Origin: Gemmatimonadota bacterium
Lineage (GTDB): Bacteria > Gemmatimonadota > Gemmatimonadetes > Gemmatimonadales > Gemmatimonadaceae
Direction of reading: 5' to 3'
Assembly (NCBI GenBank): GCA_016719105.1
Contig: JADKAQ010000046.1
Span: 186,001 to 250,000, forward strand
DNA length: 64,000 bases
Shown piece after piece: positions 8,540 through 17,150 of the stretch (position 1 is the stretch's first letter; every line of letters starts with the position of its first letter). The position numbers and the translations under genes are program-made. Under the pieces are notes generated by a model that was not told where the DNA came from, searched no databases, and was given only the letters and a program-made list of their open reading frames with translations.

Positions 8540-10146
8540 ACGGGAGACGGGAGGCGGGAGACCTGAGACGGGAGGTCGTTTCGGCGGAGGCGCTGCGGGA
8601 GGCGGCGTCCTCTGAGCTCACGTCCCGACTGTCGCCCCGGTACCTCGAGGAGCACCTCGTCTTGCCCCTGTCGGTGGCGCCTGATGGCGCGCTGATCGTC
8701 GCGGCGGGGCGCGCACTCGACGACACGGTCACCGACGAGTTGGCCCGGGTGTTCGGGCGCGCGGTGCGGGTCGTGGAGGCCTCGTCGCAGGACGTGCAGG
8801 CGGCGCTGCTGGGGACGCAGCGCGCCCCCGCGGACGGCGTGGTCGATGCCGATGCCAACGTTGCGGCTGGCGACATCGGCCTCGGCGACCTTCGGGCGCA
8901 GGCCAACGACGCCCCTGTCGTGCAGCTGGTCAACGCGATCCTCGGCGACGCCCTGCGCACCGGGGCGAGCGACGTGCACCTCGAGAGCACGCGCGGCGGC
9001 CTGCGCTCGCGCCTGCGCCTGGATGGCGTGCTGCGCGACGTGGCGACGTACCCGGTGGCACTGCAATCGGGGGTGATCTCGCGCATCAAGCTGCTCGCCG
9101 GGCTCGATATCGCCGAGCGACGCCTGCCGCAGGACGGGCGCGCGCGCGTGCGCCTGGGAACGCGGGAGGTCGACCTGCGCGTCTCGACGCTCCCCGCACT
9201 GCATGGGGAGAGCGTCGTGCTTCGCGTCCTCGATCAGGGGACGGTGGAAGGGCGCGTGCGTGATTTCGCCACGCTCGGGATGCCGGCGCAGGTGCGCAGC
9301 ATCTTCGAGCCGCTCATCCAGCGCAGCGCGGGGCTCGTGCTCGTCACCGGCCCCACCGGCTCGGGGAAGACGACGACGCTCTACGCCGCGCTCGCCCAGC
9401 GCAACGACCCCGAGGTGAAGATCGTGACGGTCGAGGACCCGGTGGAATACCAGGTGCAAGGCGTCACGCAGATCCCGGTCAACCGCAAGGCCGGGCTCGG
9501 CTTCGCCAACGTGCTGCGCTCGATCCTGCGGCACGACCCCGACATCGTGATGGTGGGCGAGATGCGCGACCGCGAGACCGCCGAGATGGCGGTGCAGGCG
9601 GCGCTCACCGGGCACCTCGTCTTCTCCACGCTGCACACCAACGATGCGCCGGGGGCCATCACGCGTCTCATCGACATGGGGATCGAGCCGTATCTGGTCG
9701 CCGCGACCGTACAGGGAATCCTCGCCCAGCGCCTGGTGCGCGTGACGTGCGCACAGTGCGCCAAGCCTATTGCGCCTGACGATGCCGCGCTTGCGGGGCT
9801 CGGCGGGCGGCATCTGCGCAACGGCGGGTGGGACGGCGCCCGCCGCGGCGCCGGCTGCGACGCCTGCGGCGGGACCGGCTATCGCGGGCGGACGGGGATC
9901 TACGAGGCGTACATCCCCGACGAGCGCGACCGGCGCGCCCTGGCGTCCAAAGGTTCGCTGCAGGACGCGCGCCCCGCCGGCAGCACCTACTGCGTGATGT
10001 CGCTGCGCGAGTCCGGCGAGCAGCTGGTGCGCGAGGGGATCACGACGCCCGAGGAGGTGCGGCGCGTCCTCAGCCTCGACGACGCCCCCGAGCACGACCC
10101 CGGCGCGCTTCCGGCACGCCGCGCGCCGGGTCCGGAGCCGTCGTGA
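8536..10146 (+). CDS. gspE: T2SS assembly ATPase GspE
   Basis: Cytoplasmic hexameric ATPase, 536 residues, powering pseudopilus assembly. Visible motifs: N2 domain (SDVHLES...LRLDGVL), Walker A GPTGSGKTTTL (about residue 272), Asp box TVEDPVEY, Walker B DPDIVMVGEMRD (about 335), His box TGHLVFSTLHTNDA, and a tetracysteine zinc site CAQC/CDAC (about 405-440). The extreme N-terminus (NGRREAGDLRREVV) is encoded by a heptamer repeat (8540-8574) and is probably not ancestral. GTG 8536 overlaps the gspD stop; GTG 10143 of gspF overlaps its own stop. Confidence 0.94.
   Translation: MNGRREAGDLRREVVSAEALREAASSELTSRLSPRYLEEHLVLPLSVAPDGALIVAAGRALDDTVTDELARVFGRAVRVVEASSQDVQAALLGTQRAPADGVVDADANVAAGDIGLGDLRAQANDAPVVQLVNAILGDALRTGASDVHLESTRGGLRSRLRLDGVLRDVATYPVALQSGVISRIKLLAGLDIAERRLPQDGRARVRLGTREVDLRVSTLPALHGESVVLRVLDQGTVEGRVRDFATLGMPAQVRSIFEPLIQRSAGLVLVTGPTGSGKTTTLYAALAQRNDPEVKIVTVEDPVEYQVQGVTQIPVNRKAGLGFANVLRSILRHDPDIVMVGEMRDRETAEMAVQAALTGHLVFSTLHTNDAPGAITRLIDMGIEPYLVAATVQGILAQRLVRVTCAQCAKPIAPDDAALAGLGGRHLRNGGWDGARRGAGCDACGGTGYRGRTGIYEAYIPDERDRRALASKGSLQDARPAGSTYCVMSLRESGEQLVREGITTPEEVRRVLSLDDAPEHDPGALPARRAPGPEPS
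8540..8574 (+). repeat. Degenerate heptamer tandem repeat at start of gspE
   Basis: The hexamer CGGGAG recurs at 8541, 8548, 8555 and 8569 with a degenerate copy (cctgag) at 8562, giving five units on an exact 7-nt period. It begins one base after the gspD stop and occupies codons 2-13 of gspE. Because seven is not a multiple of three, gain or loss of a unit would change the reading frame relative to the GTG. Confidence 0.75.
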
Positions 10147-11354
10147 GCGTCGCGTTCCGCTATCGCGCCGCGACGGCGGCCGGCGACGTGATCGAGGGGG
10201 TGCTGCAGGCCCCAACCCCGCGAGCCGCCATCGACGAGCTGCGTCGGCAGACGCTCGTCCCCGTCTCGGTGGAGCCGGTCGAGCGAGCCGCCGCGACTCG
10301 TCAGGCACCCCAATGGCTCGGTGGCCAGCGCCGCGACGACGCGCTGGCGACCGCGACACGCACGATGGCGACCATGTTGGCCGGGGGGGCCACCCTCGAG
10401 CGCGCGCTGCGCTTTGCCGCCGATCACGCCGCGACCGGGGAACTGCGCGACGCCCTGTCGGCGGTGCGACAGGATGTGCAGCGCGGCGAGACGCTGGCCA
10501 CGGCACTGCGCACGCGCGTCGCCACGTTTGGCACCCTGGCCCCTGCCGTCGTGCGGGCCGGCGAGGAGAGTGGCACGCTCGACGACGCGCTGGCGCGACT
10601 GGCCGACCACGTCGAGCGCACGCGTGACCTGCGCGCGCAGCTCCGCGCCGCCTTGCTGTACCCGGCGCTCATGGGACTCGTCGCCGGCGCGGGGATGCTG
10701 GTCCTGCTCACCTTCGTCGTCCCGCGCTTCGTGGCGCTCCTCAACGACACCGGAGGGACGCTGCCGGTCTCGACGCGGCTCCTGATCGCGGGGAGCGGCG
10801 TGGTCACGCACTGGTGGTGGCTCTGGCTCGCGTTAGGTGCCGTCGCGATCGTCGGGGGGCGGGGGTGGTTGCAGCAGCCGGGGAACCGGGCCCGCTGGCA
10901 CGCGGCGCGCCTCGGCTGGCCGGTGGTGGGGACGCTCGAGCGGGCCGTGGCCACCGCGCGCTTCGCCCGCGCCTTCGGCACGCTCCTGCATGGCGGGAGC
11001 GGGATCCTCGCCTCGCTCCGCGTGGCGCGCGAAGCCGTGGACAACGTCGCCCTCTCGACGCGGCTGGCGGGGTGCGAGCGCGCGGTCGAGCGCGGCGAAC
11101 CGCTCGCGGCCTCGCTCGAGGGGGTGCTCCCTCCCCTCGCCACCCAGCTTCTGGCCGTCGGCGAGGAGAGCGGTGCCCTCGACTCGATGGCGCTCCGGGT
11201 GGCCGACACCTTCGACGCCGAATCGCAGCGCACGCTACGGTCGTTGGTCGCCTTGGTCGAACCGCTCCTCATCGTCGTCTTCGGCGCCCTCGTGGGCTTC
11301 GTGGCGCTGGCGATGCTGCAGGCGATTTACTCGATCAACGCGTCGGCGCTATGA
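10143..11354 (+). CDS. gspF: T2SS inner-membrane platform protein GspF
   Basis: Polytopic platform protein of 403 residues with two GspF repeats, each helical with the conserved VVRAGEESGTLDDAL (about residues 138-152) and LLAVGEESGALDSMALRVAD (about 335-354). Membrane helices lie at about 178-200 (LLYPALMGLVAGAGMLVLLT), 225-245 and 375-398. GspF couples the ATPase to pilin extraction from the membrane. The start GTG overlaps the gspE stop (GTGA), and its own stop overlaps the next ATG (ATGA). Confidence 0.92.
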   Translation: MSVAFRYRAATAAGDVIEGVLQAPTPRAAIDELRRQTLVPVSVEPVERAAATRQAPQWLGGQRRDDALATATRTMATMLAGGATLERALRFAADHAATGELRDALSAVRQDVQRGETLATALRTRVATFGTLAPAVVRAGEESGTLDDALARLADHVERTRDLRAQLRAALLYPALMGLVAGAGMLVLLTFVVPRFVALLNDTGGTLPVSTRLLIAGSGVVTHWWWLWLALGAVAIVGGRGWLQQPGNRARWHAARLGWPVVGTLERAVATARFARAFGTLLHGGSGILASLRVAREAVDNVALSTRLAGCERAVERGEPLAASLEGVLPPLATQLLAVGEESGALDSMALRVADTFDAESQRTLRSLVALVEPLLIVVFGALVGFVALAMLQAIYSINASAL

Positions 11355-11833
11355 TCCGAATGCGGCGCACGCCGTCCCACCCCGGAGCTCCACGACTCAT
11401 GCATGCGACTCGACGCCCTTCACGCGGCTTCACCCTGCTGGAACTCCTGGTGGTGATCATCGTGCTCGGCCTCCTGGCCGGGCTCGTGGCGCCGCAGATC
11501 TTCGGGCGGGTGGGCGAGGCCAAGGTCACCACGGCGCGCACACAGATGTCTTTGGTGGGGACGGCGCTCGACAGCTATCGCCTGGACAACGGCGCCTATC
11601 CGACCACCGAGCAGGGGTTGCAGGCGCTCCGCGACAAGCCCACGCGCGAACCAATCGCAACCAACTGGCGTGGACCGTACCTGCGGAAGGAGGTCCCGCT
11701 CGATCCCTGGGGGCGCGCCTATGTCTACCGCGCCCCCGGGAGCCGCAATCCCAACGGCTACGACCTGTCGACGCTCGGCCGCGATGGAACGGAAGGGGGA
11801 ACGGGGGAGGATGCGGACCAGATCGGCCAGTAA
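11351..11833 (+). CDS. gspG: T2SS major pseudopilin GspG
   Basis: Main pseudopilus subunit. The cleavage site is RRPSRG/FTLLELLVVIIVLGLLAGL with Glu+5; the globular part has the GspG signature YPTTEQGLQALRDKP, DPWGRAYVYRAPG and NGYDLSTLGRDGTEGGTGEDADI-like calcium-site segment near the C-terminus. ATG 11351 overlaps gspF by four bases, the habit of this operon, and gives a 26-residue leader; ATG 11399 would give a more usual 10-residue leader. Last gene of the operon; no prepilin peptidase (gspO) is in the window, so it must be encoded elsewhere. Confidence 0.93.
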   Translation: MIRMRRTPSHPGAPRLMHATRRPSRGFTLLELLVVIIVLGLLAGLVAPQIFGRVGEAKVTTARTQMSLVGTALDSYRLDNGAYPTTEQGLQALRDKPTREPIATNWRGPYLRKEVPLDPWGRAYVYRAPGSRNPNGYDLSTLGRDGTEGGTGEDADQIGQ

Positions 11834-12086
11834 GCAGCGCCCTTCGACTGGAAGGACGATGGGGCGCAAACCGTGGGATGGTGCTGGAACGGCCGGTCGC
11901 TAGTCGTCTTCTCCCACACGCCGAGTGTGCGCCCCCGCACGGAGCGCGCGACGCCTCAGCCATACCGTTGTCCGGGTTTGAATTGCGTCGCCGCGCGCGC
12001 TAACGTCGCGAGGGGTGAGATCGTCGAATATGGGTCGGCGTCGGGGAGGCGCGACCATCACCATCACCGGGTAGCAGGGGAGTCGT

Positions 12087-13757
12087 ATGCGCCACATTGC
12101 GTCTGGTCCCGACCTCGACGACGCGCGCGAAGCTCGGGAGGCGGAGGAGTTGCTGGCGGCGAGCGCGGTCGCCTCGAGCGACGCGGCCACCACGGACCTG
12201 CCCGACGATAGGCAGGGCGAGCGCCCCTCGCGTCGCCGCTTCTTCGCCCTCGGCGTCTCGATGGCTGCCGCCTCGGTCGCCAGCGCCACCGCGGCGTCGG
12301 CGCAGCAGGGGACCAAGCCGTCGGCAACGCGCACGATGGTCAAGCGCCTGCTGTCGCAGCCCCCCAATCCCGCCTTCGACCCGTTCAAGAAGCCCGACCC
12401 GGCGGCGCAGAAGGGATGGGACAGCGCCCTCACCCGCCTCGTGCGGCGCGTGACCAACGGCGTGACCGAGGACGAAATCAAGCTCGCGCAGAAGCTCGGC
12501 TTCGTGGGCTACCTCAACTACCACCTCGCGTTCACCAAGATCGACGACGCCTACGCGCAGAACTTCGTCGCGTCGGCCTATCCGTATTTGGGGCAGAGCG
12601 TCGACCAGCTGTACAACGTCGACCAGGGGATGCTGCAGTCCCAGCTGACGGAATCGACCCTGTATCGCGCCGCCTTCTCCAAACGGCAGCTGTACGAGCG
12701 CATGGTCGAGTTCTGGAGCGACCACTTCAACATCGCCTTCCCGCAGGTCAACTACCTCAAGCTCGTCGATGACCGCGAGGTCATCCGCAAGCATGCGTTA
12801 GGCAAGTTCCCGGAGCTGCTCAAGGCCTCGGCGCATTCGCCGGCCATGCTCGAGTACCTCGACAACACGCGCAACCGCCAGCGCACGCTCAACGAGAACT
12901 ACGCCCGCGAGATCATGGAGCTGCACACGCTGGGCGTGGACGGCGGCTACACGCAGGCCGATGTGCGCGAGCTGGCGCGTGTGCTCACCGGGTGGACGCT
13001 CTCGGGGCGCGGCACCTTCAACTTCGACGCGTCGGGGCACGACTACGGCGCCAAGTCGGTGATGGGGCAGGTGATCGCGGCCATGCCCGCCAGCGCCGGC
13101 GTCGCCGCCAAGTCCGAGGGCGACCAGATGATCGACTTCCTGGTCAAGCACCCCAGCACGGCCAAGTACATCTCGACCAAGATGCTGCGGTGGCTGCTGC
13201 AGTATGAGCCCACCGCGGCGCAGGTGACCGCCGTCGCGTCCGTCTATACGCGCACGCAGGGCGACATCCCGTCGATGGTGCGGGCGATCCTGACGCCGGC
13301 CAACGTCACCGCCGCGGCCCCCAAGCTCAAGCGCCCCTACACCTTCCTCCTGTCGGCGCTGCGCGGGCTGAATCCGACCGTCAGCGCCGTCGCCGGTCCG
13401 CGCCGGTCGCTCACGACGCTCGGTCAACCGATGTTCATGTGGGATCCGCCTGACGGCTACCCCGACCGGGCCGACTACTGGGCCGGCGGCGTGCTGCAGC
13501 GCTGGAACATCGCGGTGTCGCTGGCCAACCTCGGCACCACCGGGGAGATGACGCTCGACATCTCGCGCTTCAATGCCATCAACACCCCCGACGGCGTGCT
13601 CACGGCCATCAACAAGGCGTTGTTCGGCGGCGAGATGCCCGATCGCCTCAAGGGACAGTTGCTCACCTACCTGCAGGTGCAACCGACCCCCAGTGCGACC
13701 CGCGTGCGCGAGACGATCGCCCTCGCCATGAGCTCCTCGACGTTCCAATGGATCTGA
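12087..13757 (+). CDS. Tat-exported DUF1800 protein
   Basis: Protein of 556 residues. A twin-arginine signal (SRRRFFALGVSMAAASVASA, residues about 48-67, cleavage after ASAQ) is preceded by an unusually long N-terminal extension. The DUF1800 body runs from about 110 to the end, with ALTRLVRRVTNGVTEDEI, EYLDNTRNRQRTLNENYARE and LLQYEPTAAQ. The family is exported, of unknown function, and almost always paired with DUF1501, as here. ATG 12087 has AGGGGAG at 12074-12080. A 253-nt gap separates it from gspG, so it probably has its own promoter. Confidence 0.88.
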   Translation: MRHIASGPDLDDAREAREAEELLAASAVASSDAATTDLPDDRQGERPSRRRFFALGVSMAAASVASATAASAQQGTKPSATRTMVKRLLSQPPNPAFDPFKKPDPAAQKGWDSALTRLVRRVTNGVTEDEIKLAQKLGFVGYLNYHLAFTKIDDAYAQNFVASAYPYLGQSVDQLYNVDQGMLQSQLTESTLYRAAFSKRQLYERMVEFWSDHFNIAFPQVNYLKLVDDREVIRKHALGKFPELLKASAHSPAMLEYLDNTRNRQRTLNENYAREIMELHTLGVDGGYTQADVRELARVLTGWTLSGRGTFNFDASGHDYGAKSVMGQVIAAMPASAGVAAKSEGDQMIDFLVKHPSTAKYISTKMLRWLLQYEPTAAQVTAVASVYTRTQGDIPSMVRAILTPANVTAAAPKLKRPYTFLLSALRGLNPTVSAVAGPRRSLTTLGQPMFMWDPPDGYPDRADYWAGGVLQRWNIAVSLANLGTTGEMTLDISRFNAINTPDGVLTAINKALFGGEMPDRLKGQLLTYLQVQPTPSATRVRETIALAMSSSTFQWI

Positions 13758-13821
13758 CCCCGGGACGCCCCTGCGACCCGCGACACCGCCACGCCACTGA
13801 CAGGACGCCCCGGAGCGAACC

Positions 13822-15132
13822 ATGAGCCAGAACGAGCACGACGACTGCGCGTGCACCGAATACAACGAACTGGTCAGCCGACGAGAGTTCCTCGGGACGA
13901 CTGGGGGGATGTCGGGGGCCGCCCTCTATGCGTGGGCGTATCCCGAGTGGCTTCCCAAGGTCTCGTTCGCCGACTCGTTCGTCGCCAACCGTGACGTGAT
14001 CGTCTCGGTCTTCCTGCGCGGCGGGGCCGACGGGCTCTCGTTATGCGCGCCCTTCGGCGACCCCCTGTACTACACCGGGCGCCCGACGATTGCCATTCCG
14101 CGCCCCGACAGCACCGCCGCCACCAAGGGGATCGCGCTCGACAGCTTCTTCTCCTTTCCGCAGGCGATGCGCTTCCTCGTCCCGGCGTATCAGGCCGGTG
14201 ACCTCCTGGTCGTGCACGGCGCCGGGCTCACGTACAACACGCGTTCGCACTTCGACGCCCAGCACTTCATGGAAGTGGGCAAGGCGAACGACCAGAGCGT
14301 CAACACCGGGTGGCTGGGACGGCACCTGGCGACGACGTCGCCCATGAAGAACGGTGCGGCCGTGCGCGCCATCGGAATCTCGGACGGCCTGGTGGACACG
14401 CTCAAGGGGGGGCCGCAGACCGTCCCGATGACCGACCCGGCCAACTACGGCATCGGCGGGAGCGCCACCACGCGCGACGCACGCACCGCCTGGCTGCAGG
14501 CCGACTACACCGACTCGCTCGAGCCGGCCAAGACCGCGGCCATGAACGCCATCAGCACGATCAACCTGCTTCGCTCGCTCAACATCGGGGCGTACGCACC
14601 GGCCAACGGTGCGGTGTATCCCAATACCGGGCTCGCCCGCGGGCTGCGCTCGACCGCGGCCCTCATCAAGGCCGACATCGGCGTCGAAGCGGTGCACCTG
14701 GACATCGGCGGCTGGGACACGCACACCGACCAGAACCCGCTCACCGGTGGCATGTCGACGACGATGACGCAGCTGTCGGGCGCGTTAGGCGCCTTCTGGC
14801 AGGACTGCATCTCCAGCGGCCTGGCGCAGAACGTCACCGTCGTCGTCCTCTCCGAGTTCGGGCGCAACGTGCGCGAGAACGGGAGCCGCGGCACCGATCA
14901 CGGGCGCGGCACGGCGATGTTCGCCATGGGGCGCGGGATCCGTGGCGGGCGCGTCCTCACGAACAATTGGCGGCCGCTCGCCCAGGAGAACCTGGTCGAT
15001 CGCCAGGACCTCGCCGTCAGCATCGACTACCGCGACATCCTCGGCGAGATCGTCCAGAACCGCCTCGGCAACTCGAACCTCAGCACCGTGTTTCCGGGAT
15101 ACGTGCCGGCATTCCGCGGCGTCACCAAGTAG
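13822..15132 (+). CDS. Tat-exported DUF1501 protein
   Basis: Protein of 436 residues with a Tat motif SRREFLGTTGGMSGAALYAWA (about residues 19-39; split here as SRREFLG and a hydrophobic run). DUF1501 belongs to the alkaline-phosphatase/sulfatase fold group: FLRGGADGLSLCAPFGDP, LDIGGWDTHTDQ and VVVLSEFGRNVRENGSRGTDHGRG carry the conserved Asp/His/Glu residues. It is 64 nt downstream of the DUF1800 gene with GGAG at 13811-13814 and is very likely cotranscribed. Enzymatic activity is not established for the family. Confidence 0.88.
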   Translation: MSQNEHDDCACTEYNELVSRREFLGTTGGMSGAALYAWAYPEWLPKVSFADSFVANRDVIVSVFLRGGADGLSLCAPFGDPLYYTGRPTIAIPRPDSTAATKGIALDSFFSFPQAMRFLVPAYQAGDLLVVHGAGLTYNTRSHFDAQHFMEVGKANDQSVNTGWLGRHLATTSPMKNGAAVRAIGISDGLVDTLKGGPQTVPMTDPANYGIGGSATTRDARTAWLQADYTDSLEPAKTAAMNAISTINLLRSLNIGAYAPANGAVYPNTGLARGLRSTAALIKADIGVEAVHLDIGGWDTHTDQNPLTGGMSTTMTQLSGALGAFWQDCISSGLAQNVTVVVLSEFGRNVRENGSRGTDHGRGTAMFAMGRGIRGGRVLTNNWRPLAQENLVDRQDLAVSIDYRDILGEIVQNRLGNSNLSTVFPGYVPAFRGVTK

Positions 15133-15216
15133 CGACCGGGGGGGGCCGGCACGGAGCGCACCCCGCAGAGCCCCCGGCACGGCTGGGGCCGGGCGACGGC
15201 AGGAGTCGAGACGACG

Positions 15217-15245
15217 CGAGGGCCCCCGGGTGCCGGGGGCCCTCG
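15217..15245. terminator. Bidirectional hairpin terminator between convergent genes
   Basis: Perfect 13-bp stem (15217-15229 with 15233-15245) around a 3-nt loop, followed on the plus strand by CTCGTTTGTGTC. It lies between the rightward DUF1501 gene and the leftward copper lipoprotein gene. Confidence 0.8.
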
Positions 15246-15321
15246 CTCGTTTGTGTCATGCCCCGCCTGCCCGCAAACGCCCATCCTGCAGCTGACGGAA
15301 GGCGCGCCGGCCCGCCATCGA

Positions 15322-15924
15322 TCACGGCACCACGTCGACCTCGCCATCCATGCCGTTGTGCAGCGTGCAGGTGTACTTGAACAGGCGCACGCTGTTGAAC
15401 TGGCGCGAGATGGTCTGGTTGGCGACCTGTCCGGGGATGTCGGCCGGGGCGCCCTGCACGCGCTCGAAGATCACGTTGTGGGCGAGCGACGGAAAGACGT
15501 AGTTCACGGTGCCACCCTGCTTGAGCGTGGCGCGGAACGGCGTGAACGACAGCCCGGGCATGTTGACCGTCACCACGGTCGCCGCGGCGGCGACCGTCAC
15601 CTGCGCCGAGGCGCTCTTCCCCGAGATCGTCGCCGTGATGCTGGCGCTTCCCACGGCGTTGGCCGTCACCAGCCCGGTCGCGTTGACCGAGGCAACGGCG
15701 CTGTTCGAGGTGGTCCACGTGGCCGCCGGTGCGGTGGCGATCGTGTTGCCCTGCGCATCCTTGGCGACGGCCGTCAGCTGGTCGCTGAGACCGGGGAGCA
15801 TCGACAGGCTCGGTGCGTTGAGCGCGACGGACGCCACGCCACCGGGACCGACGGTGTTCTCGCCCCCGCCGCCGCAGGCCGAAAGCACGGCGAACACTGC
15901 TACCATTCCGACTTTCTTCAGCAT
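15322..15924 (-). CDS. Big_2 plus plastocyanin-like copper lipoprotein
   Basis: A 200-residue lipoprotein: lipobox LSAC with Cys17, then a bacterial Ig-like (Big_2) domain (about 28-112, AVAKDAQGNTIATAPAATWT, then NSAVASVNATGLVTA), then a cupredoxin domain (about 115-200). Candidate type 1 copper ligands are His149 (SLAHNVIF), Cys186, His189 and Met192 in CTLHNGM, the usual C-x2-H-x2-M spacing. It is therefore likely to bind copper at the cell surface, for electron transfer or storage. ATG 15924 has a GGAGG eight bases upstream. The start lies 19 bp from the end of the preceding small gene. Confidence 0.85.
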   Translation of the reverse strand: MLKKVGMVAVFAVLSACGGGGENTVGPGGVASVALNAPSLSMLPGLSDQLTAVAKDAQGNTIATAPAATWTTSNSAVASVNATGLVTANAVGSASITATISGKSASAQVTVAAAATVVTVNMPGLSFTPFRATLKQGGTVNYVFPSLAHNVIFERVQGAPADIPGQVANQTISRQFNSVRLFKYTCTLHNGMDGEVDVVP

Positions 15925-15943
15925 GTGTCTTTCCTCCAGTCGT

Positions 15944-16198
15944 TCAACTTGGCGACACCCCCTCTCGGCGCGCGGTGACCTCACGCACGGCCAAGCACGC
16001 AGGGCCGTGTTCGGCGCAATACCAGCCGTGGTGATCGAGGAAGACCTGGTGAATCCCCCCGTCACGCTCGTAGCGCACCTTGTACATCGCCTGCACCCGC
16101 GTGCGCTCTCCGGCGATCGCGCGCGCGTCCAGTTCCTCGACGAAGATGCGTTGCGGCCAGAAGTCGAACTGGCTGTCCGGCGAACGGGGGCGTGGCAC
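15944..16198 (-). CDS. Small hypothetical protein
   Basis: About 84 residues if started at GTG 16198. Not recognised. The C-terminal half reads like a real protein: FDFWPQRIFVEELDARAI, then MYKVRYERDGGIHQVFL, then DHHGWYCAEHGPACLAV, with two Cys and four His in a short span that could bind metal. The frame remains open upstream to 16399 but is low-complexity there. It ends 19 bp before the copper lipoprotein and is probably cotranscribed with it. Confidence 0.5.
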   Translation of the reverse strand: MPRPRSPDSQFDFWPQRIFVEELDARAIAGERTRVQAMYKVRYERDGGIHQVFLDHHGWYCAEHGPACLAVREVTARREGVSPS

Positions 16199-16471
16199 GG
16201 GCGGGTGGCGCAGCGGCTGAGGGCGAGAGGGGCGGTCCGTCGCCCCAGAAGTTAGCCGCCCACTCCGCGAGGCGCAGGGCTGGCCCGATCGGGCGAAGCG
16301 CTCGGCAGCGGAGCGAGAGCGCGTGGGACAAGGCGACCCCTCACCCCGCAGCGGCGCCCCTCGCCTCGCAGAAACACGCCTCTGCCTCGCAGAGGCCACG
16401 AAGTCGCCCCGGTTGCGGCACAGCCGCGCGGGCGCAAGCTTGAGCGCGCCTTCCCCCGCCCCGTCCGTTTC

Positions 16472-17134
16472 GTGCGCACCTGGCAGCTTCTCTCCGTCGC
16501 ACTGCTGGTCACCTTTGCCCTCCTCCTCCGCGCCGACTACGCGGGCGTGGCACAGCAGGTGTACCTCTTCAAGCCGCTATCGACGATGCTCGTCATCGCC
16601 ATCGTCTTTCCAGCGGCGCGCCAGCCTGACGACACCTACGCGCGCCTGGTGGCGGTCGGCCTCCTCTTTTCGCTCGGCGGCGATGTCTTCCTCATGCTGC
16701 CGCGCGATCGCTTCGTCGCCGGGCTCGCGTCGTTTCTTGTCGCGCACCTGTTCTACATTGGCGCCTTCACGCGCGACGGTGGCTTTTCTCGGCACTCCAG
16801 CACCGCGCTCCCGCTGGTGGCGTTGGGGGCCATCCTGCTCTCGCTGCTCTGGCCCTTCCTGGGTCCATTGCGCCTCCCTGTCGCGGCATACATGCTCGTG
16901 ATCCTGGTGATGGCGTGGCAGGCGCTCGAGCGCTCGCGGCTGGATGCGCACGATGGAGCGTGGTGGGCGGCGGTGGGGGCAGTGTTGTTCGTCGCGTCGG
17001 ACGCGACCCTCGGGCTGGTGCGATTTCGCGCCGACTTCGCCGGATCGCGCGCCGTCGTCCTTGGCACCTACTACCTGGCCCAGTGGATGATCGCCACCTC
17101 GGCGCTCGTTCGCGCGGGGCAGCTCGCTCGTTAG
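16472..17134 (+). CDS. YhhN / TMEM86-family membrane protein
   Basis: Integral membrane protein of 220 residues with about eight helices, matching the YhhN family (bacterial relatives of mammalian lysoplasmalogenase TMEM86). Family-typical parts are FKPLSTMLVIAIVF, LFSLGGDVFLMLPRDRFVAG and LASFLVAHLFYIGAF, with the conserved acidic residue in GGDVFLM, and YYLAQWMIATSALV near the end. The start is GTG 16472 without a clear ribosome site. The TAG stop lies in the sequence CGTTAGG. The plasmalogen substrate is not implied for bacteria. Confidence 0.82.
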   Translation: MRTWQLLSVALLVTFALLLRADYAGVAQQVYLFKPLSTMLVIAIVFPAARQPDDTYARLVAVGLLFSLGGDVFLMLPRDRFVAGLASFLVAHLFYIGAFTRDGGFSRHSSTALPLVALGAILLSLLWPFLGPLRLPVAAYMLVILVMAWQALERSRLDAHDGAWWAAVGAVLFVASDATLGLVRFRADFAGSRAVVLGTYYLAQWMIATSALVRAGQLAR

Positions 17135-17150
17135 GACACACGGAACAGCC

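Noticed and set aside
8143..10506. 787-residue leftward open frame antisense to gspE and the end of gspD
   Set aside because: Arg/His/Ala-rich, no domain, and fully explained as a high-GC mirror of well-conserved rightward genes.
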